From assembly GCA_003439945.1 (NCBI GenBank), contig QVRM01004007.1:1483501-1547500 (forward strand): a stretch of DNA of 64,000 bases, given 5' to 3'. Shown one piece after another: positions 48,805 through 62,140 of this stretch (its first letter is position 1; the number at the start of each line of letters is the position of its first letter). The notes under the pieces are model-generated. The model had not been told where the DNA came from and did no database searches. It saw only the letters and a program-made list of their open reading frames with translations. The translations under genes were made by a program, and so were the position numbers. Source of the DNA: Dermanyssus gallinae. Its lineage: Eukaryota; Arthropoda; Arachnida; Mesostigmata; Dermanyssidae.

Positions 48805-49314
48805 CTGAAAAACGACAAATACAAAATACGTGCTGCTTAGTTCATCATAGTCGCGCCACGCCGACAGTAATAAATAAGTATGTAAATAACAGCCAACAGC
48901 AAGTGTGTCCCTCAGTGTGCGTACTGCGTTACATTGACAAAGAGAAGGGAGCTCTCCGTTCCGAAATGTCTCGTCCTGAAACATTGCTCTCCCGATCTGG
49001 ACTGTCAGCTGAACGCGTCAACACTGCCTACCGCAGATGCTGCACGGGACCTAGATGTGTAAAAGTCGGACGGACCTTACGTTCTCTGGACACATTAGAA
49101 TCCTAGTCAAATCTGCGTCTGCACTTGTAATTATGTTATTCTGTTGTTTCATCATTAAGGATCCAAATGTGTATAAGGTATTAAGATCGACCGCTTCATT
49201 AAAGTGCAAGTGACAACAATAATAACAACTCCAACGCGAGCCAAATCAATCAAGCCCAGTCCGGCGAATTCGTACAGCTAAACTTAATCTTATTTAAGAT
49301 AAGTTTTAGCCGTA

Positions 49315-49347
<33 letters not shown>

Positions 49348-49349
<2 letters not shown>

Positions 49350-52300
49350 CTACGACTTTTCGCGTGGTTGTCGTTATCGTCAAGCAATGGCGAGCCGAAA
49401 CGAATGACGCTTTTTCGCCGCCATTTGCCGCGTGTGACTGTAGACGAAGCCAGCCACTCTTTCCCACTCTCGCCTTCGATACTACGGAGAGCCGTGGAGG
49501 CTACGAGCTACTATTTGGCGGACGAAATTTTCGAAACAGACGAAACGTGTCGACCATTAAATTTGAATGACTGAACAGGAAATCCTGGTAACCCAAGACA
49601 AACTTGCCAGTAAAAGAAAGCCATGGCAGCGCAGACAAGCAAACGTAGCTAATCAATCTTCAGCGGCGGAGTTCATTGACACGTACAACAGACACAACAA
49701 AGCACTGTGTTTATGACGGTTGTCGAACAGATTATGTCATCCATTGGCCTTCAAGTAGCAGTGAATGACCTCAGCAAAAACGAAAATTTGCGACAGCTAA
49801 AGGAGGCAGGTATAGGTGAGGTGTGGTAGGGGGGAGGGCAGGGAAGGCGAGCTCAGAGTTGCAAAACGAGAGTTGGCGCTCAAAACGGCAGCTACCTACG
49901 ACTATCACCGGTATGCGGGCGAAGGGCTAGGAGATACCTATCTACCAGTTGAGCTAAGTCGATGCTAAGAACAACCGAGGATTTCGTCATCACATGTGCA
50001 TACCCGCCACACGCCTGCACGACGCCAGGCGGCAAACGACTGTCAATAGGTGCAGAGGCAAACTGCTCACCTTGAACGAAGACCTCCCGATAATAAAGCT
50101 ATAGCCTTGCCTCGTTTTCGTTTGTCCACGTCTGCCTTCGTTCCGACTCCGACTCCGGCAAGTCGAAGAGTTATGTATGGCTCAAACAACTAGGCGCAAC
50201 AGAACAACGAGGTAGGCAGGTAGTCGACCAAGCTGCATGCCGCGGTGTGGAAAACGGCGTATTTAGTCTTCAGTCGGCTGGCTAATCAATCAGTCCGGCT
50301 GGACAGTCGACACGCTCAATCTGGTTCAGCAGCAGCAAAAACGCCTCTCATAATCAGCACAAACTACGCAATGGAGGCTCGCTTAATAGACGCTGCTGCT
50401 GCTGCCGGTGCTAAGCCTAGTTGTGATCTACTGCGCAGGTCGGTAGCGGCGGCTTCGGTAATGGCTGGCTGGCTGGCTAAAGGATAGGCGGACGGACGAG
50501 CAACACGGCGCAACATCAACGCTAAAACACTGCTGCTGCTGCCGCTGCAACAACAACAACGTCAACCATCATACGAGAAGAGTTAATTGGAGTGAGTGAG
50601 AAAGTATAAGATAGAGGCACTAAATGAACAGAATGACCCTCAACCCCTGGAGGCGGCAGCGGCGTCCCTGGCGAGGACAACTGCGACAACGACAGTCCAA
50701 GCAACACCACCACCAACAACAACACCACCAACAACAACAACAGCCAGTATCACGATCGCAACCGCCAGCAGTAGCAGCTTAAGTCAATACACGTCAACAG
50801 AGCACACATTTCAATACACAAACTTCTACCGCCATTAGATAATGCAACAACGAATCGACCCAAAATAAAATTGTAATGATTTCCAAACCACACGCATAGA
50901 TAGGCAGTTGCCGCCAGTATTGAAAACACGTAGCAATCAATCGCACACACACACACTACAACTACTAAAACTACTACGACTACAAGCACTGCACGTATCA
51001 ATGACTTTGTAGGCCTCGCAGGCCAAATGCTTACCTTCCGGTCCTCTTCTGCCACGGCCCGTCAGCGTGTGAGATTGAGGTGACCGATCTAAAGAGCAAA
51101 AGTAGAATAGGGGACGACGTGAATCAAACGCGGCGTGTTGCTGCTCTGCAACGATTGCTACCAACGAAACGAATAGGTCGCTGCTTGATAGAGCAAGATA
51201 GTAGTTAGTTGCTCGCTCAATCAATCGGTTGGTCGGTCGGTCGGTGTGCGGTCGGACGCGTTTCGTCTTGTTGTAGCAGCAGCAACAGCAACAACTCGAC
51301 CAGCTCAACGGCCAGCTTGGAGTGATTTGAGCAGCGGCAACACAACGCGACCGACGACACACAAGATCGACTAGCCGGTAGGAGCAGATTGCCGCTAATA
51401 TCTGAGACAGTCTTCCCCTGCCTTCTCTCTCTCTCTCTCTCTCTCGCTCGCTCGCATCTCCCCTTCTCTCGCGCGCTCTCTCTGTGGTTCGGCCGCTGTC
51501 TATCCGTTTGTTTGTTTGTTTGCCTCTCTGAGCAGCAGCCAACCCGTCCGCGATCGTCGAGATCGCCCTAAATACTGACCGAGCTCGGCGGCCAAATGGA
51601 GAGGGCGCCGCGAATCGAGCGGTCATATCGAGGCAGGCGGCTGCCGAATCGGCAGCAGCGGTGGCGCCAGAGCGGCCATGTTCCAAGGGAGTTAGTTGTT
51701 CCACGGGGAAGGCGCACGGGGCAGGTTGGCGCGGTGGCTAATACAATCGATTTGCTGGTTGTGTTTGTGTGTGAGCGTGTGTGTGCGAATGTGTGGAAAT
51801 ATTCTTCTGCAATCAAAGAAAACAAATACGCCCCAATGAGGCGCTTTATTATTGGTTGACCTTTCAATAATAGAAGTATACAGCAGAGAGAGATAGAAAG
51901 AGAGGGGTATTTTTTGCGCATAAACTAACATGCGCATTAATCTATTTGCAATGTACAGCCACAGTTCAGTCGCCACATGGCCAAAAAATCGCTCGATTGC
52001 CAAACATAATTCTAAACATGTAACTTTGTTTTCTCTTTCAATATGAGCTTAACATGTACACGAAGTACACGATCCCAACGAGCTCGAGAGTGAAGCTGCG
52101 CAACGGGGGAGCGCACACAGGGCGAGTAAGCATTTGTAGTGAGATAAGAGATCTGTAACAGAATATTCGCCATTGCAAAAGGTAGTGACTCGGCGGGGGA
52201 GCAAGTATTGAGCGAAGACGAACGCACGCTTATCCGCGGAGCCAATCGAAAAAGAAAGGCGGTGTTGTTGAACACGGTGATGCCGCGAACAGTTCTGCGA

Positions 52301-52600
52301 GCAGATTCCGTATAACATAACAACGAGGCTGCTGGTTTCTCGTACGTAGATGAGCGAGCGTGACGCAATAATTGCAGATAGGGGCTGAAAGCGCGCGCGG
52401 AAACGCTAAGGAAGAGAGTGATATGGGATGATTGAATGAGAGCCGTAGCAGATACCATGAACCCCATATCGACCGATGCAAACCGGCATCACGAAAAAGA
52501 GGCCCCTCGACTTACGGAGGCCTAGCCTAGACAGAACATTAGCGCTGTTTTGTGGCAGATTAAGAGTAGCGACTTCAACTCGAAGACGCTTTGAAAAGAC
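49348..52600 (-). promoter_or_regulatory. Probable promoter and 5' noncoding region of the SR gene
   Basis: GC-rich DNA, CAG/CAA runs (50330-50760), a CT run (51424-51455) and dense overlapping frames on both strands without domains. A strong minus-strand donor, CCGGAAG|GTAAGC with the exon ending at 51035, could splice to the acceptor at 48805. CGCCGCCATTTGCC at about 49415 matches the YY1/Pho core (ATGGCGGC on the minus strand). This is a composition- and position-based call. Confidence 0.4.
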
Positions 52601-55584
52601 CATGCTGAGAGAGTTGCATTAGCCAAACATAGATGTTTAGAAACATGCGCAATTGAAAAAAAAAAGATAAATAGCTACAGGATACGAACGCGTTGCTACC
52701 ACTACTATAAGAATAATAATATCTCTTGGGAAATGTTTCGTTCTAACTTAAGGAACGACAAATACAATAGCGAATGAACGAATTAAAAAACAAAACAGTT
52801 GTAGGGAAAAAACAGTGAACCATTCAATCTATAATCATACTCGCGCGAGGTCGTTTAAATGTAGTTCAACTGATTGAGCTGTAAGTTATCTTTATACCAT
52901 AAAGCGTACGGAATTTTCAATTGTTTTGGGGGGAATTGCCTTCTCACGTGCTTTGTCGATCGTCTGCTTGGCCACAACAGGAAGCTTGCTGCTTCTTCGA
53001 TGGTACAGCCAGCTGGTATCTCTATAGATGTCTAGACTGCTATTTTTAGCGCAGCAGTGCATCGAGAAGGACGATCTCTGTCGTAGCTGAGCTCAACGTT
53101 TGTTTGTAAGTGAGTTGATGCCTTTGTAACACATATTCATACCTGTTTTTAGGGTTCATGTTGCTACGACAGCCCAGTACGACGACATGTGACAAGACAG
53201 CTGTCTTCCCCCTATGATCCTCTCTCCTCATTGGTTCTTCGTCTTATTAGCATAAACAAACCGTGTATTGGCTAGGTAGTTTGACATCTGAATCTTGATA
53301 GACAAAGACAACATGGCCTTATCTGATATTATTAACAAGCGGACTTGTTTTAATATGTATTAAACTACGTACACATTTCTTAAAGCACATGACTTCTGGG
53401 CTCTATATAATGCTCACGATGGCAACAACAATAATAAATGACTGTTCTTCTAAAAACGCCACCGAATAAAAATAGACAGATAACGAATTCAAAAACTGTT
53501 CGTCACTTCTTTTGTTTTTTTTTAAATTAAGGATCTGACTTCTCCAAATTCGCGAAAGCAATATACATCTGAAGTATTGGCGCTATCATAAAACTGCGTA
53601 TTTTTCAGTCCTAGATTTAGTTTCCCTATACTTTGTATGTTTTCCTATAGTTCTACAGTTTTACTAATATTCGTAGACTCTTTGACTGTTTGTGCATATA
53701 TACAGGGTTTCCTCGAAATATTTGATCGACATTTTGATTTCAAGTCAAGGTACATATTTTTCCAATGGAACATGGTCTCTGAGAGGTTTTGTTGGGTGAG
53801 AGTGAAATTACTAAAACCCGTGACACTAGTGATGTTGCCCCGTTGAGCGATGCTCATTCAGAATCGGTGATAAGCTATACCGTTGAGAGTTAGCGGAGTC
53901 AGCGACTATGTTGCCGCAACGACTGTATGTATACGCTGACGCTCAAAGCGTATCTGATATAAAGGGTGACATACATTAAAGTTATATATATATATATATA
54001 TTTTTTTTTTTAGAGAGTAACCCAAAATCTTAAGCAGCTGTGCCGGGGGACTATGGGGCCTGACGTACTACGATGCTAAATGTACTAAAGTGCCTTTGAA
54101 TCAAATGCAACTAAGGGGCGAGGCGGAGTACATGGTAGTCTCCGTGATCTTGGCTGTGTAGTCTTAGTGCACTACCGCCTAGGAGTCAAAGAGAGTCGTG
54201 TGAACATTAGCATGAAGTCGGTATCGCACCAATTGATATGGGCGCTATGGGCGCTCACTGGATTTTCTTCTCATAGGCCAGTTGCCAGTGACCGATTCCT
54301 TGTGGAGGCGTGTCAAACCCTTCTGCCTTTGTCTATGTATATTATGCTTCTTTAACTTACGATTTAGTAGCACGAACGAATGAAGGTAAGCAAAGCAAAC
54401 ACTTGGATTAACTTAACATAAACCGTTTCTATTTTACGTTCAGTTGACACATCAGAAATAAAATTAGATCATTCTTAACACAAGGTTGCCTTCATTTAAG
54501 CGACGCATAACACACATAGCTTAGTCATGTGCTCCTGCACATGTTTACACCTAGAATTGGTCAGCGTGAACAAATCCACAAAATGCTCTGCAGTGAGTAT
54601 TGTCACAGTATAAATGACAACAAACAACATGAGCATTTAAATCAATTTAAGTCGCCTGGCTTAAACGTAACTGGCGCAGCTGTCTTGCACATCTCCAGAA
54701 TGCATTATTTCGTCCTGATAACTTCTTTAGAGCGCACATCAACTCTGCTTTATAGTCCACCGTCACGAAAAAAGAAAGTGGCGATCTAGGCCATTTTAAC
54801 CAAGTTGGTGATATAACCGTTAGTGCACCTGCCCAAGAAGCTCCTTAATAGGGTAGGTAAGAGCAGTGTTACGGTTCGTCTCCGAGCCACTCTAGTCAAA
54901 GATATATTGATTTTTTTCAAGTGCCTCGATATCTTTCGCTAAATATGGCCGCCAAATGGCATTACAATAGAGAGTTTTGAAGGCTACCATATAAGGCTTC
55001 TAAAAATGGCATATAATTACACAAAGAGAGAGGAATTTAAATTTTGGCGTTTTATAAAGGAAAAGAAGAAGCATTCTGGAACTCCAGAGATGCACGGCCG
55101 CGCGTTACTATAATCTTTCAAATATATATGACGGAATCAATTTGATAGAATACCGCTGGATGGCTTCATCGGGACTAGTTGCGTGGCCGTGGACCGCCTT
55201 TTGGAGAATTGTGTTGCCGAAGATTGAGCATAACGGCCATAACAAAAGAAAATTCTAAAGGATTGACTAGCATTTAATAATTAGAATTAAACATCTCAAT
55301 ATGTACAAAACCATACGAAAATATGAAACAAAGCTTCGGATATAAACGGGCACGTTTGCTTATTAAACATAGAAGCTGTGTTGTCGGGCATCAGGCTGCA
55401 TTTAGATTTAAGTTGCTTTAAGTTTGCAATTTCCTAGTCAATGCTCTCAGATTTTTTTTATATCAAATGTGCTGCTGACAGAAGCCAAATTGAAGTGTTG
55501 TATATAATACTTTGTCAACTTTTGCGTATTTGTGTTTTGTGCAGTACTCTTAAGCAGAAATTTGCCATAATCGCAAGCATCACC
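52601..55584. other. Intergenic stretch before HADH
   Basis: AT-rich DNA with no exon chain recognised. 54805-54890 has tRNA-like box A and box B spacing (GGTGATATAACCGTTAG ... GGTTCGTCTCC) and may be a SINE head. The last 145 bases form an open frame continuous with the HADH start. Confidence 0.5.
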
Positions 55585-56690
55585 ATGCTGGGCATCACCG
55601 TTTGTTCGCGTTCGCTTTCGCGATCGGCCGTCGCGCTCTCGCAAATAAGCCGAGTGACCATTATCGGAGGCGGAGCTATGGGTTCTGGTATCGCGCAGGT
55701 TTGTTTTTCAGCATGCCATTCAAAATTATATACTGTAAATCTACGACATTTTGCAGTATGTCCTTCATACTTAGCTGATGACTCTTTAATATGTATTTAA
55801 CTTACACTGATTTCTTAAGATTTCGGCAGTAACGAGTATGTTCGTTACTCGAGTGTGTTCGTAGTGGCTATCTTTTCATGCAAAACTCGTTGTCTTCGAT
55901 GGGAATGTGGCTGTTCTGTGACGTAGGTAGCGGCTCAGGCAGGCAATCACGTCACTATTGTTGACCAGAAGCAGGAGCTGCTCGACAAGTCTCTCAACGG
56001 CATTCGAAGCTCACTTCAGCGCGTTATTAAGAAGAAATTTGCAGACGACGCTAAGGTATGTCCTAGCCTTGTATAATGTATGCTGATATATCGTGTACTT
56101 TTTCATGCAAAAGGGCGCAAAATACTTTCCTGTGACGACATATATTCGTGGGCTTTGAATTTTGAAGCATAGGTGTTAGTAATGGGTATGTGTAAGTCTA
56201 TTATACTTTTGGGATATTTAGATAGGAGTAGGTACTGGGTTTAGTAAGAAGCAAGTACGGGACAGGTACTCCCATTTGTAATGCATACCGCTATTTTTCC
56301 ATAATATATATATATGTAAAGCGGGCGTTACTAGGGTCAAGGGAAGACATCAGGTTGTGTTACTAACTCATTCAGTTTATTCCAACCGCCGTCTTACGGC
56401 TTCTCTCTGGCTCACCGCCGAACTCGCCCGACCTACATGCGGCACGTAGTTCGCTCTGCCTCCTCCTCCTACACGGTCTCCCCGTCGACTCTATCTCTCA
56501 CTAAGCACTGCTGCAGGCGCAGTTGGTGTATCTCCGTCAGCGACCACTAGAGGGAGCTGACGAATGCCAATCATGACATGCACATTTTAGCTTTAAGCTG
56601 CTCTTTCTCTCCTCAGTAACATTATCAATCATCGTCATCTGTTTCCCACTCATGTAATTATCTCTATACTATTAGTATATCCCTGTACCT

Positions 56691-56764
<74 letters not shown>

Positions 56765-56805
56765 TATAAATATATTTATATGTATATATATATATATATA
56801 TATAC

Positions 56806-56854
<49 letters not shown>

Positions 56855-57956
56855 CAGGGTCATTTATCTTGTTATGTACTTATTTCGAGGTTTGGTAGAA
56901 CTCGGCAAGAAAATAATTTTTCTTTATGGAGGGAGGACGCGGAAACGTCTTGTTTAGGAGAGAGAGTAAAGTTTATAAAATGTATTCAGCTTTTTTCTCC
57001 TACATAGTTGTGCGAATTACACGGGCGTGCTCGGAGGAAAATTCTGCACAACGGAAGACACTTCACTAGCTTGCGTAGCAAAAAGCGAATACCCAGATTA
57101 AGGAAAGTCATGAAAAGTCTATATTTTACGTTAACGCGTTTTCATGAAAAATCGTAAAATTTTTGCATTGCGACCAAAAATGTACGTCCAAAGACCATTC
57201 TCACGCAATAGCAAATTTAATGCCCATCATTTTCGTACCAAGGTGATGGTGCTGCGTTACGTAGTGTCAAGTCACTAACCGTTTTCGACAGTCATAGTTG
57301 TTATGTTTTACGTGCAAGTTTTCACGTTCAGAACCTTAAAAATTTGCCAAGGCGTTTCCGCCCCCTCCTTCCACTAGGAAAAATTATTCTCTTGCTGAGT
57401 TCTACCAAACCTCAAAATATGTACCTAACTTTCTCATACGCCCTATGGAAATATGCATGCCTTCACTTTCGATATGACTATCGAAAAAGCTTAGTGACTT
57501 GACAACTACGTAACGCAGCATCATCACTTTGGTACGAAAGTGGTGGGCATTAAATTTGTCATTGCGTGAGAGTGGTCTTTTGGACATACAGTTTTGGTCG
57601 TAATGGAAAAATGTTACGATTTTTCACGAAAAAGCGTTAACGTAAGACATAACAACATATCGACTTTTTATGACTTTTCTCAACCTGTGTATTGGCTTTT
57701 TGCTACGCAAGCTCGTGAAGTGTCTTTTCCTCCGAACACGCCGGTGTAATCGGTTCCTTCATGCGTTAACTGGTTCTCCCGCAAACGTAGATTTCGCGCA
57801 ACTATGTAGGAGAAAAAAAGACAGAATAACGACTTTTATAAATTTCATCCTCACTTCTAAACAAGACGTTTCCGCGTCCTCCCTCCATAGGGAACAATTA
57901 TTTTCTTGCCGAGTTCTACCAAACCTCGAAATAAGTACATAACAAGATGAATGACC

Positions 57957-57992
<36 letters not shown>

Positions 57993-60900
57993 GTTTATCT
58001 CGACGTCACCGCAGCATTCATTTGCGTTCGCTATTCATTCATTATTCAAATCTTGCAGAGCTTTGGATGTTCTACAAGTACAGTCGAGTGGTTTAATTCA
58101 TTTCTGTCCTCCAGATTGCAGTCTGTTCGCATAGGATAAGTGGTTTTCTCGTGGAGATCTGTTAAACTTGGAACTCCACAAGAATCGGCGCTATGACCGT
58201 TTCTCTTGACTCTCATTAATTTCATTCTGCTTATTACAGAAAAAGAGAACATTGGTAAGCCGATAGCTTTTGCCGATGACACTTCACTTTTATTTAGGCT
58301 TAACTCTCCAGTCTTCGAAATTACGCGCTCACTATCCCAAGTGAACGAGGTAATCAAAATCTTCAATTATTTCGGCCTCGTTGTTAATGTTAACTACACT
58401 ACACTCACTCTGCTTCGCTTTCGTCAACTAAAGTTGCAGGCAAATATTGATCTGCTTTCTTTCGAATTCTGTCTGAATTTGCCTTCCCTCTAGTCCCTCA
58501 GCGGCAGAAACCTCGCGACGGGCCACGACTTTTGTGATACCTATCGTTCAGAAAAGATCTAGCATCCAATCTCTTGTATACAGAGTGCCCGTCGTGTGGC
58601 AGAGTATCCCACATAAAATCCGTTACTCGAAGTCCCTGACCTACTTTATCCGAGACGTCAAAAGATGGCTTTTAAATCGCAATACATGACTGAAAAAGGG
58701 GATTTATTCAGGGCGATGGTCTGATATTCAGTTTTTAGTCATCACTCTGAGTCATATTGTCTATCAAGTTATAGTTTAGTGTGCTTCTTTGCCTTGTGTG
58801 TCAGTAACGCCAATCATACGGTATAGGTATTTACTTCTGTCTTTACTATCTTCTCTTTCTCTCTTCATGCCCAAACCCTTATACCACTTTTCATAACGAG
58901 AACTTAAGCATGTGTATATATTCAGTTCCGTGAATAAAGCATGTCTGACTTGAAATTGATATATATATATATATTGATTTTTTCGACATGTTAATAAATA
59001 ACGTTGGCACAAATTGACATCCATCAAATCGCAATAAATTATGTAGGAAAAAAAAGTGTGCTCATTTTGTTATGCAATGACTCACACTTTCCTATTAAAC
59101 GATTTCGCTTTTAAATGCTGCTTAGCACTGACTCTAAGTGGACCGCATGTGTTTCTATGTGTAGGGCGGTGAAGATTTTTTCAACAAAACGATCGGCTTG
59201 ATAAAGCTGTCGACATCGGCCGAAGAATCCGTGAAGGAGACGGACCTCGTAATTGAAGCGATAGTAGAAAATATCGAAATCAAACAAAAGTTATTTTCGT
59301 CGCTCGATAAGGCTGCGCCAGCAGATGTAATATTTACATCAAATACTTCATCGCTATCGATCAGTGAAATTGCATCGGCCACGAGTCGTGAAGATCGTTT
59401 TGGAGGTTTACACTTCTTCAACCCCGTCCCAGTAATGAAACTCCTCGAAGTGATCAGGTGTCCTAAGACGTCAGACGAAACGAATCAGAAGATCACTGAG
59501 TGGGGCAAAGGCGTCGGAAAGACGACAATTGCTTGCAAGGTGTGTTTCAAGCGAATCTAAGGAGTTACTAAAATTTCATTTAGAGCGACATCTAGCCGTT
59601 TTCGTATTGTACAGTTTTTCCGTTTGGGATTCCTTCACGCTCACATTGTGTATACATATATTGCCCCAAGATGCGCGGCGATACCGCTAACTACTTACAT
59701 TTACAAAATTAGAGATTTAAATGAATGTACATTTTCAGTTATTTGAGAAGGATATCATACACACAAAACGGTTGCGTTGGAGATGTTTTCTTAACACTTG
59801 TTTTTTTGTTATAGGAGGTATCTCAAATTCTTGAAGCACATAAGGCACGAGCAGATAACGTGACTATGTGGGACTCGCAAATTGATGAAACAGGCATTTC
59901 TCCCTTACCCCCTTCAGACTCGGTATTGCTTTGGCATTACTTCGGGCCCGCTAGACTTTTTTCAGCGTGAGCCCCGGAATGTCATCTGGGTCCACGTCGA
60001 ACTCCTCCCTCTCTGTGCCGGGGGAACCTGAGCGGGGGCCTCCGAAGCTTTAACATAACAATTTAGTAAAGCAGACCCTAAACGTTACTAACGCGCCTTT
60101 TACGCTCGGGTTCTTGGAGATGGGCCCTCAGAGTGTCGTTCGGGAGGTCCTGTACTCATCCAGTTGGATTTCAGCTGGATTATTAGCCTCCCCTATCGTC
60201 CCCTCGTTCTCTATGTTTTATTTTGTTAACTAACTCTAAACATTTGTGTATGCTTGGTTGTGTACATAGATTCTCTTCTCGGCAATTTCCTCGTTTTACC
60301 AGCACTTGGCTCTAGAATGGCCCTCCATTCGATGGGCTCGCTTTTTTACATGCCAAGCTGAGCAGAGGGCGATATGATGCTCTTCCACTTTCTCCAACCC
60401 TAGTCTACGGCAGGCTATAAATTTCGGCGCAAAGCTTTTTGTTCTTGCCTTTTCGTCGGCCACTTTCGCCCACCAGAGGGCAGGATGACGGAGTCTACGG
60501 GGGCCGTGAGAGTGAATCATAATGTGTCTGTGATCCCTCATTGTCTCTTTCCTATCCGCCACCCAACACTCCGCTACCAGTTTCTCTGACAGAAGGACGT
60601 CTGCCAGGGTTTTAAGCCCATAGATTTTATTTTTAAACAGTGTAACTTGAGTTATCTAGTCCAGCTTACGCAGACGGAAGTGCCAGAGTTAATTATATTC
60701 GGTATCAAATCAATTAATCTAAGATTTAAGCTTTCTATTAATCGTCCACGGTGGCTCATTCGGAGCTCATTTAGTCTTATTTGAAGAGCGCAGACTCTTA
60801 TGATAAAGTTATGTCACAATAGGATCTTGCGTACATACACCCCTTTATTTAATAACAAAGCTGCCTTGTGTCACTAGATTAGATCACTAATTTATAGTGA

Positions 60901-61318
60901 TTAAATGGTGTCTGTTTATAATCAGACCTATTTCAATATCGATACATTGGCAATTTTGTGTGTGCGATGTCTTCACCGATCATAGGATACCCCTGGATTC
61001 GTGGTGAACCGGCTTTTAGTACCTGCAATGATGGAATCTGTGCGAATGCTAGAACGTGGAGATGCTTCAGCGCACGATATCGATACCGGTATGAAACTCG
61101 GTGCAGGTCACCCCATGGGACCTCTTGAGTTGGCCGATTATGTGGGACTAGACGTCACCAAGTTTATTATTGACGGTAAGGGCACCGATGTGTTAATTTC
61201 TTCTATTTTGTTTTAGTTTCTATCTCTTCATTCTATCTACTTTTATTTTTCTCTATTTTTATGTTTCGTTTTTTTTTAATAATGAGCGTCTTGTTGCACT
61301 TATTCAAATATGAAGGTG

Positions 61319-61354
<36 letters not shown>

Positions 61355-61724
61355 TCATTTCTCTATCAACCAATCTGGCATCTTATTTTTTGCACGTTGA
61401 ATACAGTTATATATGTGGAGAATTGAGACCAGTATGCATTTTTAACAGTGTGAATCATGGCGATGTTCCTAACTCAGTAACTACTAGCTTTTCCACGTTT
61501 CCGGTAGTTTTCAAACTGTTTAAATATGTATATAATTTTGAAATTATAAATACATATACATAATTGTAAGTATGATGGCTCTCTTTACAGGGTGGCACAA
61601 AAAGTTCCCGGACAATCCGCTTTTTAAGCCATCGCCGTTGCTTGATCGGTTGGTTGCCGAAGGAAAACTGGGCATTAAAACCGGAGAGGGCTTCTACAAA
61701 TACGAGCCGAAGAACAAAAAGTGA
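55585..61724 (+). CDS. HADH: Mitochondrial short/medium-chain 3-hydroxyacyl-CoA dehydrogenase
   Basis: Oxidises L-3-hydroxyacyl-CoA to 3-ketoacyl-CoA with NAD+, the third step of mitochondrial beta-oxidation. Exons: 55585-55698, 55927-56055, 59165-59539, 60986-61175 and 61591-61724 (TGA). They join perfectly in phase into 313 residues; the human enzyme has 314. The N-terminus ([19 protein letters not shown]) is Ser/Arg-rich like a mitochondrial presequence. The Rossmann motif [11 protein letters not shown] spans exon 1. [11 protein letters not shown] follows. [14 protein letters not shown] carries the catalytic His. [13 protein letters not shown] is the 3HCDH signature. [10 protein letters not shown] closes the C-terminal domain. 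An in-frame ATG exists upstream at 55441, but the chosen one gives the expected presequence. Intron 2 (3.1 kb) holds transposon debris. Confidence 0.96.
56693..56850. repeat. Long imperfect (TA)n tract
   Basis: About 160 bases of TA with scattered TTTATA and TGTATA interruptions in HADH intron 2. It directly borders the left end of the fold-back element. A shorter TA run (57960-57988) borders the right end. Confidence 0.95.
56855..57959. mobile_element. 1.1-kb fold-back DNA element with long inverted repeats
   Basis: The left end CAGGGTCATTTATCTTGTTA is mirrored by the right end TAACAAGATGAATGACCCTG. The arms continue as diverged inverted repeats for some 450 bases each, for example GGTTTGGTAGAACTCGGCAA versus TTGCCGAGTTCTACCAAACC, and ACTACGTAACGCAGCATCAT near 57500 versus its mirror near 57250. 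Both ends abut TA, the target used by Tc1/mariner-type elements. A third diverged copy of the right terminus lies inside at about 57350-57440. No transposase frame is present, so it is a non-autonomous element. Confidence 0.8.
57985..58689 (+). pseudogene. CR1/Jockey-like reverse transcriptase fragment
   Basis: Plus-strand frames give [18 protein letters not shown] (about 58085-58138), then [10 protein letters not shown] (from GVPQGSVLGP). [13 protein letters not shown] follows (about 58262-58300, the catalytic FADD box). The end has [16 protein letters not shown] and [10 protein letters not shown] up to TGA at 58689, matching the usual C-terminus of CR1/Jockey ORF2. Frameshifts and stops separate the blocks. 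It lies in HADH intron 2 directly after the fold-back element. Confidence 0.75.
59540..60985. other. HADH intron 3
   Basis: No recognised gene. A GC-richer insert at about 59930-60580 carries a minus-strand frame (60296-60562) without known motifs; it may be repeat-derived. Confidence 0.5.
61320..61351. repeat. (TA)n microsatellite
   Basis: TA run in the last HADH intron. Confidence 0.95.
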
Positions 61725-61910
61725 ATTTTGTTGCAACCCGAAAGATCTGAGCTCTCCTACAATTGGTGGATTAAGAAATTAACCAATTTTACAATACACT
61801 AGTTGGCCTTCAAGGCTCGATTTTCTATGAATACTGTACACCAATTTCATGGATTAGTGCATCGGTGTGCAATTGTACAGTTAGTGCCCACATTATATCT
61901 GACGCATATA

Positions 61911-61916
61911 AATAAA
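61911..61916 (+). terminator. Candidate HADH polyadenylation signal
   Basis: AATAAA, repeated in register (AATAAATAAATAA), about 190 bases after the HADH stop codon. Confidence 0.6.
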
Positions 61917-62004
61917 TAAATAATGGAAGTATTTTAGTATAAGCTATGATTTATATGTAAATCACATGTCAAATTTATATATATATTATATATATATATA
62001 TAGG

Positions 62005-62140
62005 TGCACGGGTTCGATCCCCGCCATTGCACATTTGCATTTGTTAGTTATAAGCTAGTTGGGAAGGATGGTGTAGAGGAGATGAACTGCAGCATGCACC
62101 ACTCCTAGTTTCGATTCCAATACGAAACATAGTGGAGAGG
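62005..62140 (+). repeat. tRNA-like pieces (possible SINE heads)
   Basis: 62008-62032 contains GGGTTCGATCCCCGCC, a perfect T-arm/box B, but a (TA)n run replaces the rest of a tRNA. 62069-62125 has GGTGTAGAGGAGATGAAC (box A-like) and TTTCGATTCC (box B-like). Neither folds as a complete tRNA by eye. Confidence 0.35.

Noticed and set aside
49364..49574. Two overlapping 68-codon plus-strand frames
   Set aside because: Both frames are equally open in GC-rich promoter-like DNA and neither matches a known protein.
61990..62040. A tRNA gene
   Set aside because: Only the T-arm and 3' side are recognisable; a (TA)n run replaces the 5' half.
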